Part shown: piece after piece, positions 43,493 through 56,500 of the stretch
Layout: the number at the start of each line of letters is the position of its first letter
How positions within the stretch are numbered: position 1 is the first letter of the stretch
Position numbers and translations under genes: made by a program
Assembly (NCBI RefSeq): GCF_004027225.2
Contig: NC_046358.1
Coordinates: 8,525,284-8,589,283, forward strand
Length of the DNA stretch: 64,000 nt
Source: Strigops habroptila
Taxonomy: Eukaryota; Chordata; Aves; Psittaciformes; Psittacidae
Direction of reading: 5' to 3'
Notes under the pieces: model-generated
Seen by the model: the letters and a program-made list of their open reading frames with translations, nothing else
The model's database searches: none
What the model was told of the DNA's origin: nothing

Positions 43493-45010
43493 GTAAGGAA
43501 ACTCTTTTGAATTCCCTGGGGATTTATTAATTTAAATATAAGAAGCAGCATTTTAACTATCACAAAGTGATCTTAATCACTTTTTTTATCTTTCACAAAC
43601 TTTTTGACACACACGTTACTATTACAAGTCGCTTCTTTAATTCGGTGGTAGAGTTGGAATGAGTTAAACCTTATGTTTTTCACGTTTTCTAAAGTCACAT
43701 CACAGAAGGACCAATAAATACCCTTTCTACCTGTTTTCCTCTTAAGCAAAATGGCCTAATCTCCAAATGCTACAGATCAGTTGTAAGAAGACTTCTGCGG
43801 TGGTCAGTTATGGCTTTGGATGCTGCATCATTTGCTTCACATATTTTTCCATTTGTCTTTTAGCTCACTTTCCCCGTGAACAGTGTGAAAATGTCTTGCT
43901 TTGAGGAAGAGGGTAGGGCTCAGTTGGGTGGGGTAGTGGAGGATAGGGCTGCTTTTGGTTTTAAATAAAGGCAGCTCTGCATACGCCTTACAATCTGTTG
44001 GTAAGTGAACTTTAAGGATAGTTAGGTATGATGATGAAACTCTGAACACCTTTATACATGACTTGAAACAAATATGTATTTTGAGTTTATGTGACTTCGT
44101 GTGAGGAATCTATTCCTTCACACTGTTATGGTGTGCATATCCCATTCTAAAAATGACAAAGTTTATTTTTGATACTGTAATTTCAAAATACAGAGAGCAT
44201 CCTCTTGGTAGGGAGTAAGATAAGGTTGATAGTCAGCTCTGGTAGAGTTAACAAAGCTTAACTGGTTCAGCAAGATGGTTTTGCTAGTACGTGGATGTAC
44301 CATAGACAAATGGAATCCAGAGACTAAGCAGAGATGAAGCTAATGCTCGGACTTCAAGTGCTGAAGACTTGAGACATTTTGTTGTCAGTGTAAGAACACA
44401 CACACAAAAAATAATCCAGTGAATAAGGACCCTGAAGTGTTTGGTCACTACTGCTTTAGAGCTTCTACTCACTGTCCAGGCGGTGGCAGTTTGCTGTGGA
44501 ACTGGAGATGCTATGTTATCAGTGAGGCATTTGAATCAGCATAACGAATACCTCTCAAACACAAACATTGAGAACATGTAATGAGCCAACATGATTTCTC
44601 TTGGTATCATGGTTTGGAGATTCACAGAAACTAAAATAACTCCTACGATAGACAGTCCTATGCTGCCAGCTTACAGTAAAGCATGAGTGCAACTTGTGCG
44701 TGTGCTAGGTTCAAGTCTTTGAGCCAGCAAAGACCCCTGCAGTGGTATATTCCTCACTGCTGATTTCATTTGCTTCGTTCTAAAACTAGTGATGGGCTAC
44801 TCTCTTCCTGATCTTTTCTACTGAGTTCTCAGGAATGGTTTTGCAGGCTTTGTTTTGGTTTCTTTTGTTCTGCCTTTCAAAGGCTGTGTTAGCCCTATTA
44901 AAGGGTGTAGGGATGAAGAGCGAACTCAAGTGCCACATTTCAAAATACGGCACAGCTAGGTTTACTTTTTTAGTTTGGTGGTGGTGTAGTTCAGTCTGAG
45001 TATTACAAGG

Positions 45011-45296
45011 ACTTTTTACAAGGGCATGTAGTGACAGGACAAGGGGTAATGACTCTAAACTGAGAAAGGGTAGATTTAGATTAGATGTTAGGAATAAATT
45101 CTTCCCTGTGAGTGTGGTGAGACTCTGGCACAGGGTGCCCAGAGAAGCTGTGGCTGCCCCATCCCTGGCAGTGTTCAAGGCCAGGTTGGATGAGGCTTGG
45201 TGCAACCTCGTCTAGTGAGAGGTGTACCTGCCCATGGCAGGGGGGTTGGAGATAGATAATCTTTCAGGTTGCTTCCAACCCAAACCAGTCTGATCT
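45011..45296 (+). mobile_element. CR1 LINE 3'-end fragment
   Basis: A non-coding remnant matching the end of ORF2 and the 3' UTR of the CR1 copy at 31325-32389. Shared words are GACAAGGGGT, CATCCCTGGCAGTGTTCAAG and CCTGCCCATGGCAGGGGG, ending at CCAACCCAAACCA. The same strand as SNAP23. More diverged than the 31-kb copy, and without a clear ATTCTATG tail. Confidence 0.9.
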
Positions 45297-45316
45297 TGTT
45301 GTAATGTTAAAATAAT

Positions 45317-45445
45317 TAAAAAACCCCAAACAAACACAAACCACCACAACCAAACAAAACCAAAACACCACCACCCCTCCCAAAAAAAAAAAAAAAAAAA
45401 AAACAAAACCCAAAAAAACCAAACCAACACACAACAAACACACCA
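45317..45445. repeat. A/C-rich low-complexity tract
   Basis: About 130 bases of A and C, including an A-run of about 22, directly downstream of a CR1 3' end. It may have grown from the element's tail or be independent. The composition matches tracts at 14337 and 54126. Confidence 0.85.
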
Positions 45446-45614
45446 GGGAAGATTATTATTAGCCTACCATAGGATCCATTTGAAACTTAGCATAGCTTTA
45501 CTACAATAAGTAGTAGTAAATTAACTTGGTTGGCTTATCAAATTTACTATAGAGACGTGATTTTGCATTGCTGTATTAAAATCTGGCTTTATATCTGAAA
45601 ATTTCTTTCTGCAG

Positions 45615-45663
45615 TCTCACGATGCTGGCATCAGAACTATCACCATGCTGGATGAACAAGGAG
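45615..45663 (+). CDS. SNAP23: SNAP23 coding exon 3
   Basis: A 49-bp exon encoding SHDAGIRTITMLDEQG plus one base (residues 34-49). The acceptor is TTCTGCAG and the donor GTGAGT. The next residues are EQLNRIEEG; Gln51 is the zero-layer glutamine of the Qb helix by comparison with SNAP-25. Confidence 0.95.
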
Positions 45664-46173
45664 GTGAGTTCTTCCTTCTTCCTCTCTAACACTAAAAAAG
45701 CACCAATTTTATGACTGTAAGAAAAAAGATTATCATTCAAGAGTTGTTGCTGAAACTAAAGGCTTATTAAACAGTACTTATACGAGAATGAGATTTGCTT
45801 GTTTGTTATTCTGATGTGTTTGTAGTAGTTAAGAGGTTTTAAAATCGTTGAGACACCGTGTTAGTTAGAACGTAATACAGCTCTGCTACAGACGCTCTTC
45901 TTCCCACCATAGCATGGATGTGACTACATTTATTCTAAAAGCAGCAGCAGAAGTGCTTCTTTAACAATAGGGAAAATATTTTTAATGTAGTAAGCAAAAC
46001 TTATCATTGAATATCTTCCAGTGATACATAAAAATAAATTAAAAAAATCCTAGAAGGCAGGAAAGACAAAAGACATTAGTCTCAGTATGAAGATAGAACT
46101 GAAACTTCCTGCTTGAAGGAAATGTTAATTTCCTCCAATCCATGTTTGTTCAGGTTACTTGTTTCTCTTCTAG
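45664..46173 (+). other. SNAP23 intron, nothing distinctive
   Basis: A 510-bp intron; the sequence just upstream of the next exon is pyrimidine-rich, as expected. No other element. Confidence 0.8.
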
Positions 46174-46291
46174 AACAACTGAATCGCATAGAAGAAGGCA
46201 TGGACCAGATAAATAAGGATATGAGAGAAGCTGAGAAGACACTGACAGAGCTCAACAAATGTTGTGGGCTCTGTGTCTGTCCTTGTAACAG
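46174..46291 (+). CDS. SNAP23: SNAP23 coding exon 4 (palmitoylation cluster)
   Basis: A 118-bp exon encoding [20 protein letters not shown] through [12 protein letters not shown] (residues 50-88) and part of Arg89. Cys79, 80, 83, 85 and 87 form the cysteine cluster that is palmitoylated in SNAP23, which anchors it to the plasma membrane. The acceptor is CTCTTCTAG and the donor GTCAGT. Confidence 0.96.
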
Positions 46292-49200
46292 GTCAGTTCA
46301 ATTGGTAATTGGGTCTGAAGTTCTAGAATATCCCCAATAGCTACCATACTGGGAGATGGTCTCTAATAAAAGAGCTTATTAAAAAATACTGACTCTCTAG
46401 AAAGGTCAGCTGTTTTGGTTTGTAGAGGTTCACCCTTTTAAAATTGTGGGATGCTAGCTAGAGCTTAATTGCATCTAACCATATACTATGCCCCTTTAAT
46501 TGTAAATATAGCTGCTGTATAACATCCTGCACAATTCTGCCCTAATCTCCTCTAAAGCTTTTATTTGGCAAAATACTAGCAATCTCCATACAGATGAGAC
46601 CAAATTGGACAGCAAATAGCTATATGTAAGTGCCTGCCTGTGTTAAAAATTTGACTCCAAAAATACTTTTTCACAAAAGTACTTATGTACTAACTTAAAA
46701 GCAGGAAAACTTTTGTTTTGGATAAGGAAAGTAATGTTGGTTCTCTAGGCACTTCAAAAATGTTCATGCTTTGGGCAGGAAGAGTAGGAGAACACATACT
46801 GATGTTAAAGCTTTAATCTTTCACTAGTGGCTACATAAATTCTTGCACCCTGCTTAACAGTACCTCTAGAACATCAGTATTCTGGTTACCATAACCAAGT
46901 CAGTTAAGAGTGTCTTTTGGTTGGCACTTGTTTAGTCATTTAGAGATACAAATCAGCCTAAACAGTTCAGAAATCAGTGTTATAAGGAAAACAACAATTT
47001 TTTGGAGGTGTGCTAGCTTTATCTTTAAGCAGCAAAGCATCAAATTGATTTGTGAGAATTAAATGTGATCATAGTTCTTCCAAGTGAAGAAGATACAAGT
47101 TCTTTTAAGAGTGTGACCACTGAAGTGAATGTGTGTTTGTTCATTTTTAGCTCTTTAGTGTGAGGAAAAAAATCCCAAACCCAACTATCATTCAACTGAG
47201 AGGTAGCAGAAACATAGGTAAGAATTCCTTGGAATAGCTGCGTCTGCTTATCCAGCAGAATAATACTTTGAGGATCATTGAGGATAGGTATGTGTGGCTT
47301 CTAAAGCTGAAAGTCTTAGAGCTTTAATACTTGGAAAAGGCAGATGGTTCTGTCCTGACCTCTAGATAGGTGTGCTTACTCATCTATATTAGTTTTATCA
47401 ATCTGATGGACTTCAAGCGTTTTGGCACATTCAGTCTTTGTTTTCTGTAGTTAACAGTCTTATTTCACCGAAGCTAAGCAGCTTATTGACACTGAGCAAG
47501 CTCAGAGTTTGTGAACTCTTGTGGCAGTCCTTTTGGTGTATACAGATTACAATAAAAGAAATAATGACTTGTGTACCAAAATAGGCAATAATGTGCAGAA
47601 AAGTCTACTAGGTAATTAGAGGGCAAAGAGGAAGAAACTTTGAATGCCTTTCATATATCTGGGACATTGATTTTTCTGTCAATGTTGGAGTTGTTTGTCA
47701 ACCAGTTCTCTCTAAAGCATTTCATTTGTTTTCATAAAGCATGAAGCTAAATCAGGACGCTTGCTGAATTAAATAGTGCTTATCTTATTTCTTCTAGGCT
47801 TAGATTATGTATAAAAGCTTTGTGAAAACAAAATACTGGCAGCACTCTAATATAACCTATGTACTAATAACTATTTTCCAGTTTGCTGGTCTTTACTATT
47901 CTTTCTTTTCCATTCTCTCCTAACACTGATGCTTGCTTTCTAAAAATGAAGACTAGGATAAGAAGCTGTATTCACTTAACTGGTGAAAACAGATTATAGG
48001 ACAAGGTCAGTCTTGCTAGTGCAGATGTACATTTAACCAGCTGTCTGAAGTGATGCTTCTATTGGATTTGTGATTGCATGTGTATGATGTCTGCATGCAG
48101 GTCTCCTTGTGACTGTGGTGTGTTGTAATACTGATGTGAATAGAAAATGTCAATTACTACAGAGCACATTACTTGTGGAAATGTTGAACAACTGCTTGAG
48201 GCCTTGCTAGCTTGACAGGCTGTATAAATTGCCTTATGCTTATGGAAATATGAGAAAGGTGAATATATAGTAATTTGAAAAACAGCTCTTAAAAATCAGG
48301 TGGTGAGAAGCTTTGTTCTTAACTGCTTAGTTTGAGCAGCAATTCTGTTTCTAGCTGTCTACTTACGTGCAAGTAGTTTTCAGGCCACTTGTTTTTGTTC
48401 AATAAATTCCTCAGTTACCTCTGGCACCTAAGACTTTGCTAATCCAGAAGCCAAGCACACAAAGCTCTCCTGCTATAAAAATCTCTTACCTAAAGAGACC
48501 TTTAAGCCTGTGTATGCACAAGGAGCTAGAATTGACTAGTTTAGGTTTCTTTAGAGTTCTGCTGGGTGTAACACTTCCGTTATGAACTGAGAAATTGTTC
48601 AATTTCTTCCCCCTTGATGTATTCAGACAAGATTACTCCTTATAGGATCTGACCTATGAAACACAATTTCCCTTTTCAATTACATAAATGCCAGCAGAAT
48701 GAGGGGAATTTTTAATTACAGCTACAGTTAATTACATTGACACCTCTTCAAATGTGAAACATCTGGGCTATTAAAAGGCACTACAAAGAAATCAATTACC
48801 TGTAACTGTAAACTTAGATGTACTGAAAGACACTACAGATTTCCCCTCACAGGCTTTTTAAAGAAGCAGAAAAGTGGCAGTGGAGTCTGGATTATCAAGC
48901 TTAAACCTGAAAATGCCAGCAAACAAGGTGAACATGAGAATATTCTTCTCAAGATATGTTTTTTAGGGTTCATAGAAACTGACCCCACTTTAGATCAATT
49001 ATTTTTTCATTATATTTTCTTCCCCTCTTGCTTTTGTGGGTCTGATTGTTGTCATTGTTTCATGTCAGTGTGCTGCTGTATTTTTCTCTTCTGAATTATG
49101 CGATAAAAGTGTAATGGTAAGCCGGTTTGCTGCTTTAATGGGGTTAGTACAATCAAATTGCAGAATGAAGGAACTATTTAAACATGATTACTGTTATTTC

Positions 49201-49702
49201 ATAATCAAAATGAGCCTGAGGAACATTAACTTTGAAAAGAAAGACTTAGCAACAGAAGATGTTCAACAAAAAGCAGTAGATATGAATGGTTTTCTTGCGT
49301 AGGATAGCTGTTTCTGTTTGAGGGAATCTTTTCATTAATCCCCATTTCTTCCCTGAAAATCCTGACTCTAGACTAACTCCTGCCATAAATGCAACTTTAT
49401 CTTATGACAGTGTGAGCTTTCCTGTTACTGTCATAAGCTTCCACTCTTCTCGTAAAGTATATTACCTTAAGGAAACTGCTGTGCTTTTATTAAAGCTTAA
49501 GACCAAATTAATCACAGTAACTCAGCTATGTTTGTACTGTCATGATATCAGAAATCGCATTGCATAGACAAGGTCTTGTGTATACAAAATCTAATCTCTT
49601 TCAGGCACAAATGTTCCTGAAAATCCTAGACTAATACAGAAGTTCAGTCAGGAAGCCATATTTCTGATGTAGCAGTTCAGGTTTCTTATTTTTATGGAGC
49701 AG
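46292..49702 (+). other. SNAP23 intron with possible poison exon
   Basis: A 3.4-kb intron between the cysteine-cluster exon and the linker exon. A cryptic-exon candidate lies at 48853-48927. The rest has no recognised repeat or gene. Confidence 0.7.
48853..48927 (+). other. Candidate stop-containing cassette exon of SNAP23
   Basis: A good acceptor (TTTCCCCTCACAG) and a plausible donor (AACAAG|GTGAAC) bound 75 bp. If spliced after exon 4 it reads RLFKEAEKWQWSLDYQA and then TAA, so inclusion would truncate SNAP23 after the cysteine cluster. The sequence shows only the signals; use is unproven. Confidence 0.25.
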
Positions 49703-49855
49703 GACAAAGAACTTCGAGGCTAGCAGGGCATACAGAGCAACCTGGGGAGATGGAAATGAGAACTCGGCAGATCATGTGATATCCATGCAACCAAGAAGAA
49801 TAAATCAGCAGCAGTTTCAGACTGCAGGAGGACCAAGTGGTGGATACATTACAAG
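49703..49855 (+). CDS. SNAP23: SNAP23 coding exon 5 (linker)
   Basis: A 153-bp exon encoding RTKNFEASRAYRATWGDGNE, then NSADHVISMQPRRINQQQF and QTAGGPSGGYIT (residues 89-139). This is the linker between the two SNARE helices, carrying the family's TWGDG and SGGYI blocks. The acceptor is GGAGCAG and the donor GTTTGC is weak. Both ends are phase 2. Confidence 0.94.
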
Positions 49856-50434
49856 GTTTGCTCCCTTATATTCATCTCAAAAGCAGAAATCCTAAATTAT
49901 CAGTTGTCAGCTTCTTTCAGATGCATTTTTGGTGAAGTTGCTAAATAATAAAGTTGGTTTTAGTGCTGCTTGGAAGAATTGTTGCTACTTGGAGAGGAGA
50001 TGACAGACACCTGCACTTTCAGTATTATAGTGCTCATCTTAAACTTCCATTTGTTTTGTACTGGTGGTATTATTAGTCTGTTTCTGGATGTAAGGACTAT
50101 TGAGCTTAGTGCTCAGTTATTGAGGGGACTGTTAAAAATATCAAGGACTTTTACTGTCATAAAGTGTATTTGAGACAATCTCATGTCTTAAGCTTCCTCT
50201 GGTAGCTGTTACTTTAAATTCTAAGGCTATTTTTCTAATAATGGCTAGCTTAGCACCTTTTTTTGGTTGGCTGCTTGCTTGGAATATGTGAGGTTTTAAA
50301 AGGGGAAAAACATCTGACAGGCATTGTATTTGAGCCAAGGTATAACTGTGTAACAATTGATACTAAGGTAAATTTTGGGTAAGGAAAAGCAAGCTTTAAA
50401 TTCCTGGAAATATTGTCTTTAATTACTTGAACAG
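49856..50434 (+). other. SNAP23 intron, nothing distinctive
   Basis: A 579-bp intron. No repeat family or extra exon recognised. Confidence 0.8.
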
Positions 50435-50579
50435 GATAACAAATGATGCCAGGGAAGATGAAATGGATGAAAATCTTGCTCAAGTGGGAAACATTCTTGG
50501 GAATTTGAAAAACATGGCTTTGGATATGGGCAATGAGATTGATGCCCAGAATAAACAAATAGACCGGATAAATGAAAAG
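50435..50579 (+). CDS. SNAP23: SNAP23 coding exon 6 (Qc-SNARE helix)
   Basis: A 145-bp exon encoding residues 140-188, [18 protein letters not shown] through [16 protein letters not shown]. It is the core of the second SNARE helix; Gln178 is the zero-layer glutamine by comparison with SNAP-25. The acceptor is TGAACAG and the donor GTAAGT, ending in phase 0. Confidence 0.96.
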
Positions 50580-52388
50580 GTAAGTGTCAAAGGTATTCTC
50601 TGCCTTCTGCTTAAAGGTTAGGTTATAACTGAGAAGTTACAAGGAATGGGTTTACTGCTCTATCTACATGTATCTGCAGTAAGTATGCATCAAGATTATA
50701 CCATTGTCTGGGTTGCAGTGAGGTGGACAAGAGAGATATCTGGGTGTTTGGGTGTGTAGCTGAGAATTCAAATGCTTCAGAGTGTCAAGAAACCTAAATA
50801 TACAGGACAGGTCACTGCTTACTCTTAAAACAACTGAACTTCTAAACTTGATTGGATTGAAAGGGCAAACATGCTGGAGGATTTTTTGCTCACAGGGAAT
50901 CTTGTACATGGTAGGGAATAGGTATTTTTGACAATAGCAAGATTCTTCTGGAATTCCTAGGAAGTTGCTATAATCATTGAACATAAGACAAAACACAAGT
51001 AATTCATTGCTCATGGGCAATTCTCATGGGCAGGTTAATATTGGGACTGGGGAGACTTTGGTATAATAGGTTTTGTTGTGCACAGGGACGTGTTCTGCCC
51101 TCATCAGCACATGAAATAAGTCATAGTCAGTAACTATTTTTTTCCAGATGTTATTGTTTTGAAGACTCACTTCCCAGAACAGATGAGTCCTATATCAATA
51201 TGTTGGGGCGTGTGTATCTTATGAGGAAATTAGGCATATTTTAGAAATCCCCATATTCTGAAATGAATAGAAGTTTTCACAGGCATCTTGGTTAAGAAAG
51301 GAAATGAAAGCTTTAATGAGTAGCGTATACGAAGGATTTGAAAAAGCAGAAGTGAACACCAATTGTTGTAAAATCGTGTAATTAAGACAAAATGGGAAGT
51401 TAAAGATACCATGAAATGCCCAGTAGGGTTAAAAATGAGAGGAATGGACTGTTCTCAAATATACAGAGTTAGACTGACACAAATGCTGGTTGTATCTATG
51501 TCAGCATCTCAATTTTGTCTAGTAATTTTGGGGTTGTGGCATTAATAAGGCAATCCACATGATCTTATGAAGGGTGTCTTAATTGTCTTTCACTGTTCCC
51601 TGAAACCACAGATCTGGTATGATTACCAAGTAAAAGTCAAACATTTTAAAGAACACTGGAAAATTTAATCACAGTTTAAATTGAGGTGTGAAATTCTTAC
51701 AGCTTATCATGTGGACTGAAAACTGCCTGGTCAGATTAACTGCAAGTGGGAATTACTGTTTGCAGCAATAGTGTTTCTGGTAGTTTCAAGCACCTCTTTG
51801 GGCCTGACGCTTTCGTTTTAGTGGTTTGAATAAATCTTGCTGATCAATCTTACTAACTATTAACATTTTATAAACAAGGTAGAATTGCTTTACAAAGCAG
51901 CAATAAACATGGAAATGTTATTCCTGGCTTTGAGACTGTCTCAGGATATTTAAATTTATCCTTTTCTGCTGAGAACTGTTTTGAAATCTAGCACACAGTG
52001 TGGAAGCCAAATCAAAATGCTGAAGGTGAATGAATCTCCAAAGGACAGTATCATATAAAGAAACAAAGAGCGGTATTAAGCTTAAAAGCATCAACTCTAT
52101 TCTGCAGTTATTTTTATTAAAGAAAAAAAAAGTGAAATTCCAACTCACCTGGGAAATATATAGGCTTGACTGGTAGCCTGCAATGTTATGCAGGACTCCT
52201 AGTCTGAATAAACCCCTAATAAAAGGTTATGCTACTGGGTTTTTCCGTAGCTCATCTAGTTTACGGAAACTGCTCCCCTTCTGCCTACCACAGTGATAAT
52301 ACTCTGCATTGCAGAAGCTTTTGTCGGTTTGAGTTTTTAAATGTTTTGCCAGAAGTCTGCAAATGACCTGTGAATTTCTCTCTTTCAG
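50580..52388 (+). other. SNAP23 last intron, nothing distinctive
   Basis: A 1.8-kb AT-rich intron before the terminal exon. Open frames on the minus strand here (for example 50664-51020) have no family similarity. Confidence 0.75.
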
Positions 52389-52454
52389 GCTGATACAAAC
52401 AGGGAACGCATTGAGCAAGCCAACGTCAGAGCCAAGAAACTAATTGACAATTAA
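52389..52454 (+). CDS. SNAP23: SNAP23 coding exon 7 (C-terminus)
   Basis: Encodes ADTNRERIEQANVRAKKLI, then DN and the TAA stop at 52452-52454. Total SNAP23 is 209 residues, two short of the human 211. SNAP23 is the widely expressed Qbc SNARE that pairs with plasma-membrane syntaxins and VAMPs in exocytosis. The acceptor is CTCTTTCAG. Confidence 0.96.
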   Translation, partial: ADTNRERIEQANVRAKKLIDN

Positions 52455-53575
52455 AGCCTGCCATCATGGTTAATGACACTGTCTCTCCAGCTGCAAGCCA
52501 CCATATTCATGGATCTGTGAAACTTCTCCTATTCTGAAATAAGAGGGGCTTGGTAAAAGGAAGCAGAACCCTATCTGTAGGGATTAATTGTCTTTTATTT
52601 TTTATATTGCTTCGTGTAAACATGGCCTTGACTCCAAGAAAGCAGCCAACAACATAACTTCCTGCTACTCATCTGTCTTCCCTTTGTTTAAACTGCTCAG
52701 GGCTAAAAGTGTTATGGCTTTGAGAATCATCTTGCATGTTTCCTTTTTTTCCTTTTCACCCCCACACCCAAAATAGTCTTTTATTGAAGTTGAACAAGCA
52801 GAGTAACCTGAATTCACAGTTGTGGGAAGTTGGAGAGGGCACTTTGCACTGTTTGAAATACCTCATGAATTGAGTGTCTTCACTAAAATAGGGACTTTGT
52901 GAATATTGTCTGACTTGTATCTCTAGCACGCTAATGATAATTTTACAGTCTAAACCACGTGATTGGTTTGGGGTTGAGTTTATCAGTTACAGAATTAAAG
53001 AGGCCCACTGCTTAGTACTTGTGGGTTGAGGGCTTTAAAACACTCCTAACCACACGAACTTTAGTGTAAAGGTAACTAGAGGAATATACAGGTTTCCATT
53101 TCTTTACTGTAAATCAACATTGGTTTGGAGGCCATGCCTAGAAATCATGCTGCATTGTTCTGATATTTGTTGTGAATATATGTACCTGCTCTAAACCCCA
53201 CACGCATATGAGTAGAACGAAATAAAACTATCTCCCTAAAGTATTTATTTGATGGAAGATTTTATGCCCCTGATCTAAAAGTTAACTTTTAAGTGTTTGA
53301 ATGATGCATCTTAACTGGAAGAAACTGAGCAGAAAAGCAGGTGTCTTTCATGCTGCATCAGAGTCCATTTTGGCCAGTTTTCACTGGAGTTCAGTTTATG
53401 CCTTTCTCCAGTGCAAAATAATGACTGATGTGGTGCAGTTTGCTCTCAGCAGTGACTTTGTACTGAAAACAGAGAAGCTTATTATGAAACTTCTTTGTCA
53501 CAAGTGTGGAGGAAGCAGTACCTATTTATGAACTGTATGCTAGTTCTAAATAAACTAGTTTTAAATAGATTCCTG
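52455..53575 (+). other. SNAP23: SNAP23 3' UTR with two poly(A) signals
   Basis: Non-coding sequence after the SNAP23 stop. AATAAA occurs at 53221-53226 and at 53549-53554, predicting ends near 53245 and 53575. Another AATAAA lies near 53783. Which is used cannot be told from sequence. Confidence 0.65.
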
Positions 53576-56500
53576 ACTGATTTATTATTGCAGACCATGG
53601 GACCTGCAGTTGGAAATATTACATGTTCACGTTGCTTGCAACTATGATGTTCCTGTTGTGTTGCAGAATAGAGGAGTTTCTGACGAGGTGAGGTAAAGCT
53701 CTCTTCCTGTGAAGAAAAATGGTTTGGTTTTACTGTGATTTAGTCAGATTTATTTCCAGGATTTTCTTGAAAAATTTTGGCAAATAAATCACAAGTGATC
53801 TGTATAATTTTAACATCACCCACAATAATGCCTGTCTTAAAGGTGAAAATAGTGCTTTGGAGTAACTATTAATAGATACTTAATGTTGGATGGCGGGAAG
53901 TCTTCAAACCAAATTGATTGGAGGAATAATGAAAACAATTTCATTATCAGGTGGGTTTTTTTTGGAAGCACACCCCACAAGTATCCTGTAACCATTGATA
54001 CTGAATCCCAGGGCTATCGAGATGACACTAATCTGCTGAAATGCAGTGTTTTTTTCTTTATAGTAGAAATACAATCAGCATTACTGGTATATTCTCAGTT
54101 CACTCACAGGACAACTTGATATCTAAAGAAAAAAAACCCCGCACAAAAAACCCCAACAAAACAAGAAAAGTAACAAAAAATACACCCCTTCACTCCCCAA
54201 AAAAATCTAGCCAAAGGATGGAGCTGCTACATGTAATAAATAGGCCAGTGGTAGACTTTATGTGAATAAGATGAAGTCATGTTTAGGGGACCGTGGATAT
54301 TTCAGTAGTGTGTGTTGGCTTCTATCTGGCTTCCAGCAATTGTTGGAAAGATAATGGATTTTAAAAACTCATTATCTACCACTTTGTAACTGAAGATTTA
54401 TGTGCTTAAAAATACAAGTAGCAAAGAAGTACTTTTAAGAATATTGCATAGTAAATTTCTAACAGCCACTTGCATGGGAAAGCACAAGACATTTGTATGC
54501 TGCTTTATTTTCCCCCCCTTCTTACAAACTTGGTTAACTGCAGGGATATTTGCTGTTGGTTGTGAAAGCAAACTATACTTTATTGAATTGTCTCCTGGAA
54601 CAGGAGACTAAAGGGATTAATTTACTTTGCTTACAGCAGTGCAAACCTGCTCTGTAGGATGTGGATTCCAAACATTGGAATGTTTTTCTCCTTTGCCATT
54701 GAAAATCCATGTTCTTAACTACCCTGAGTAATAACAAGTTAGCATGCTGGCTGAGAGAATGCTGTGATGGATGTATCAGAACCATAATAATGCAGTGAAT
54801 ACCACATAAGGAAGTAACTTCTGAGGCTCTAATCTAGAGTATTAGTGGAATATCAACACTATTTGCTGATGCAGGAAGAGCCAAATCCGTGAGGGAGTTG
54901 GTAACTTTATGTCAGCAAATGACACAGACTGCTGCTTGGATTGTCTTGCTGTTGTCTGTAGAATAGATGCTTAATTTCCATTTCTGTGGGATGGAATCAA
55001 CACTTGTACGTCTTTGTATTTCTGAATGCTAGTAAGAATGAAGGTTTACATTTTCTGCTTTTGATTGTTAAACTATATATTGTGCACAAAAAATACATAC
55101 TTTTATAACTGAATGTGTTTTAAAATTATTTTCTCTTAGAAATGGCCTTTAGTTTCCTGTCCTTGAAAAACTTGGCAGAACTAGTTGCTACTATGCAAGT
55201 AGGAAGTTTCCCTTCTATTTTTAGTTCACAGCAATCCTAATGCTAACAAAGGAATGGGTGTGGTTGGGAAGAGAGGACTGTTGTGATCTTTAACACTCTG
55301 GTTTTCATCCATACATAAAAAACATCATCTAACTTCAAACTATGAAATGTGTCCATCTCTCTGAAAGACTGTGATAGGACATGGGACTGGACATCAGGAT
55401 GATAAAAGAATTATGTGAAATAACTTTAACTTTCCAGTCAAGTATTGGTAAGAGATGCCTGGCAAATAACTACTCCAGCAGGTGAAATCCAGTGATTTAA
55501 CCTCCTGCCAACGCAGTCTCTCTTGTGAGATTTAAATTGTATTTTCTCTGATCGCAGGGCCTCAGATTCCCTGAACGCTCTCGTGGGGGGAGAGGGCAGG
55601 GGCGAAGTACAGACTTGTGTTGATGTGCATCAGTGTTGAGCTGTAAGAGAGCATAGTGTATCCAGGAATGGCTTGGAAGAAGTACTTCTCATATACCATA
55701 TTTCTACCAGTAACTAGTGGCAAAAAAAACCCAAACTGAAAAATGTGACTATTCTGAGCATGCAGCATGTGTCCTATGGGTACGCTTAAATGATGATAAT
55801 GAGTAAATTCAAGCTAGCCTACTTCTTGATGAAAGATGAATTAAGCCTCTGAACACAGGGGTAGCTATGTATGAACTGCAGCATGTGCTGCTTGTGCAGC
55901 ACGTTGCAGAACGTTCCTCTGTGAAGGCTGTATGGTGACACAGTTTGCTGTTTACATAATGCAGTGACTTGCAGTTGCAAATTCACCTTTGCTGCACTTT
56001 AAACAGCAATGCACTACCTAAATTTTGATGGAATAAATGGATGAAAAGTGTATGTTGCTGCAATGGGAAATTGGACAGCAAATGATAGAGGTCTGAAATA
56101 AAATACGAGTGGTATTAACCAGGGTAACGTTTTCTACTTCAGGAGTTCCAAATCTAAAAAGCTGGCAGTGTAATTGTGCATGGAAATGTATTACAATTTC
56201 ATTTCTGGAGTGGGAGTGGTGAGAAAACTGAGAAACTCCCAATATGAAACATAGTAGATTTATGCACAGTGCTGAAATGTACAGAATAGTGTTCTGCTAG
56301 GTGACTTAGTCACAGTTATTTATTGCTGTGAGCTAAACCATGTGAAGGTATTGGCCAGGTTTTTTTCCCTCTTGAAACAGAAGTAGTCTTCCTCTGTTCT
56401 TGAACAAATTTGGTTAGTCCAGAACTAACTTAGCACCATTCAGTATTTTTCATAGTTTTCTCACTTCTGCTTGACAGGTAGCTGTCATAAATCCAAGGTG

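Larger units (their letters stand above)
43493..45614 (+). other. SNAP23 intron with CR1 fragment
   Basis: A 2.1-kb intron. It contains a CR1 3' fragment (45011-45296) followed by an A/C-rich tract (45317-45445). Nothing else recognised. Confidence 0.8.
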
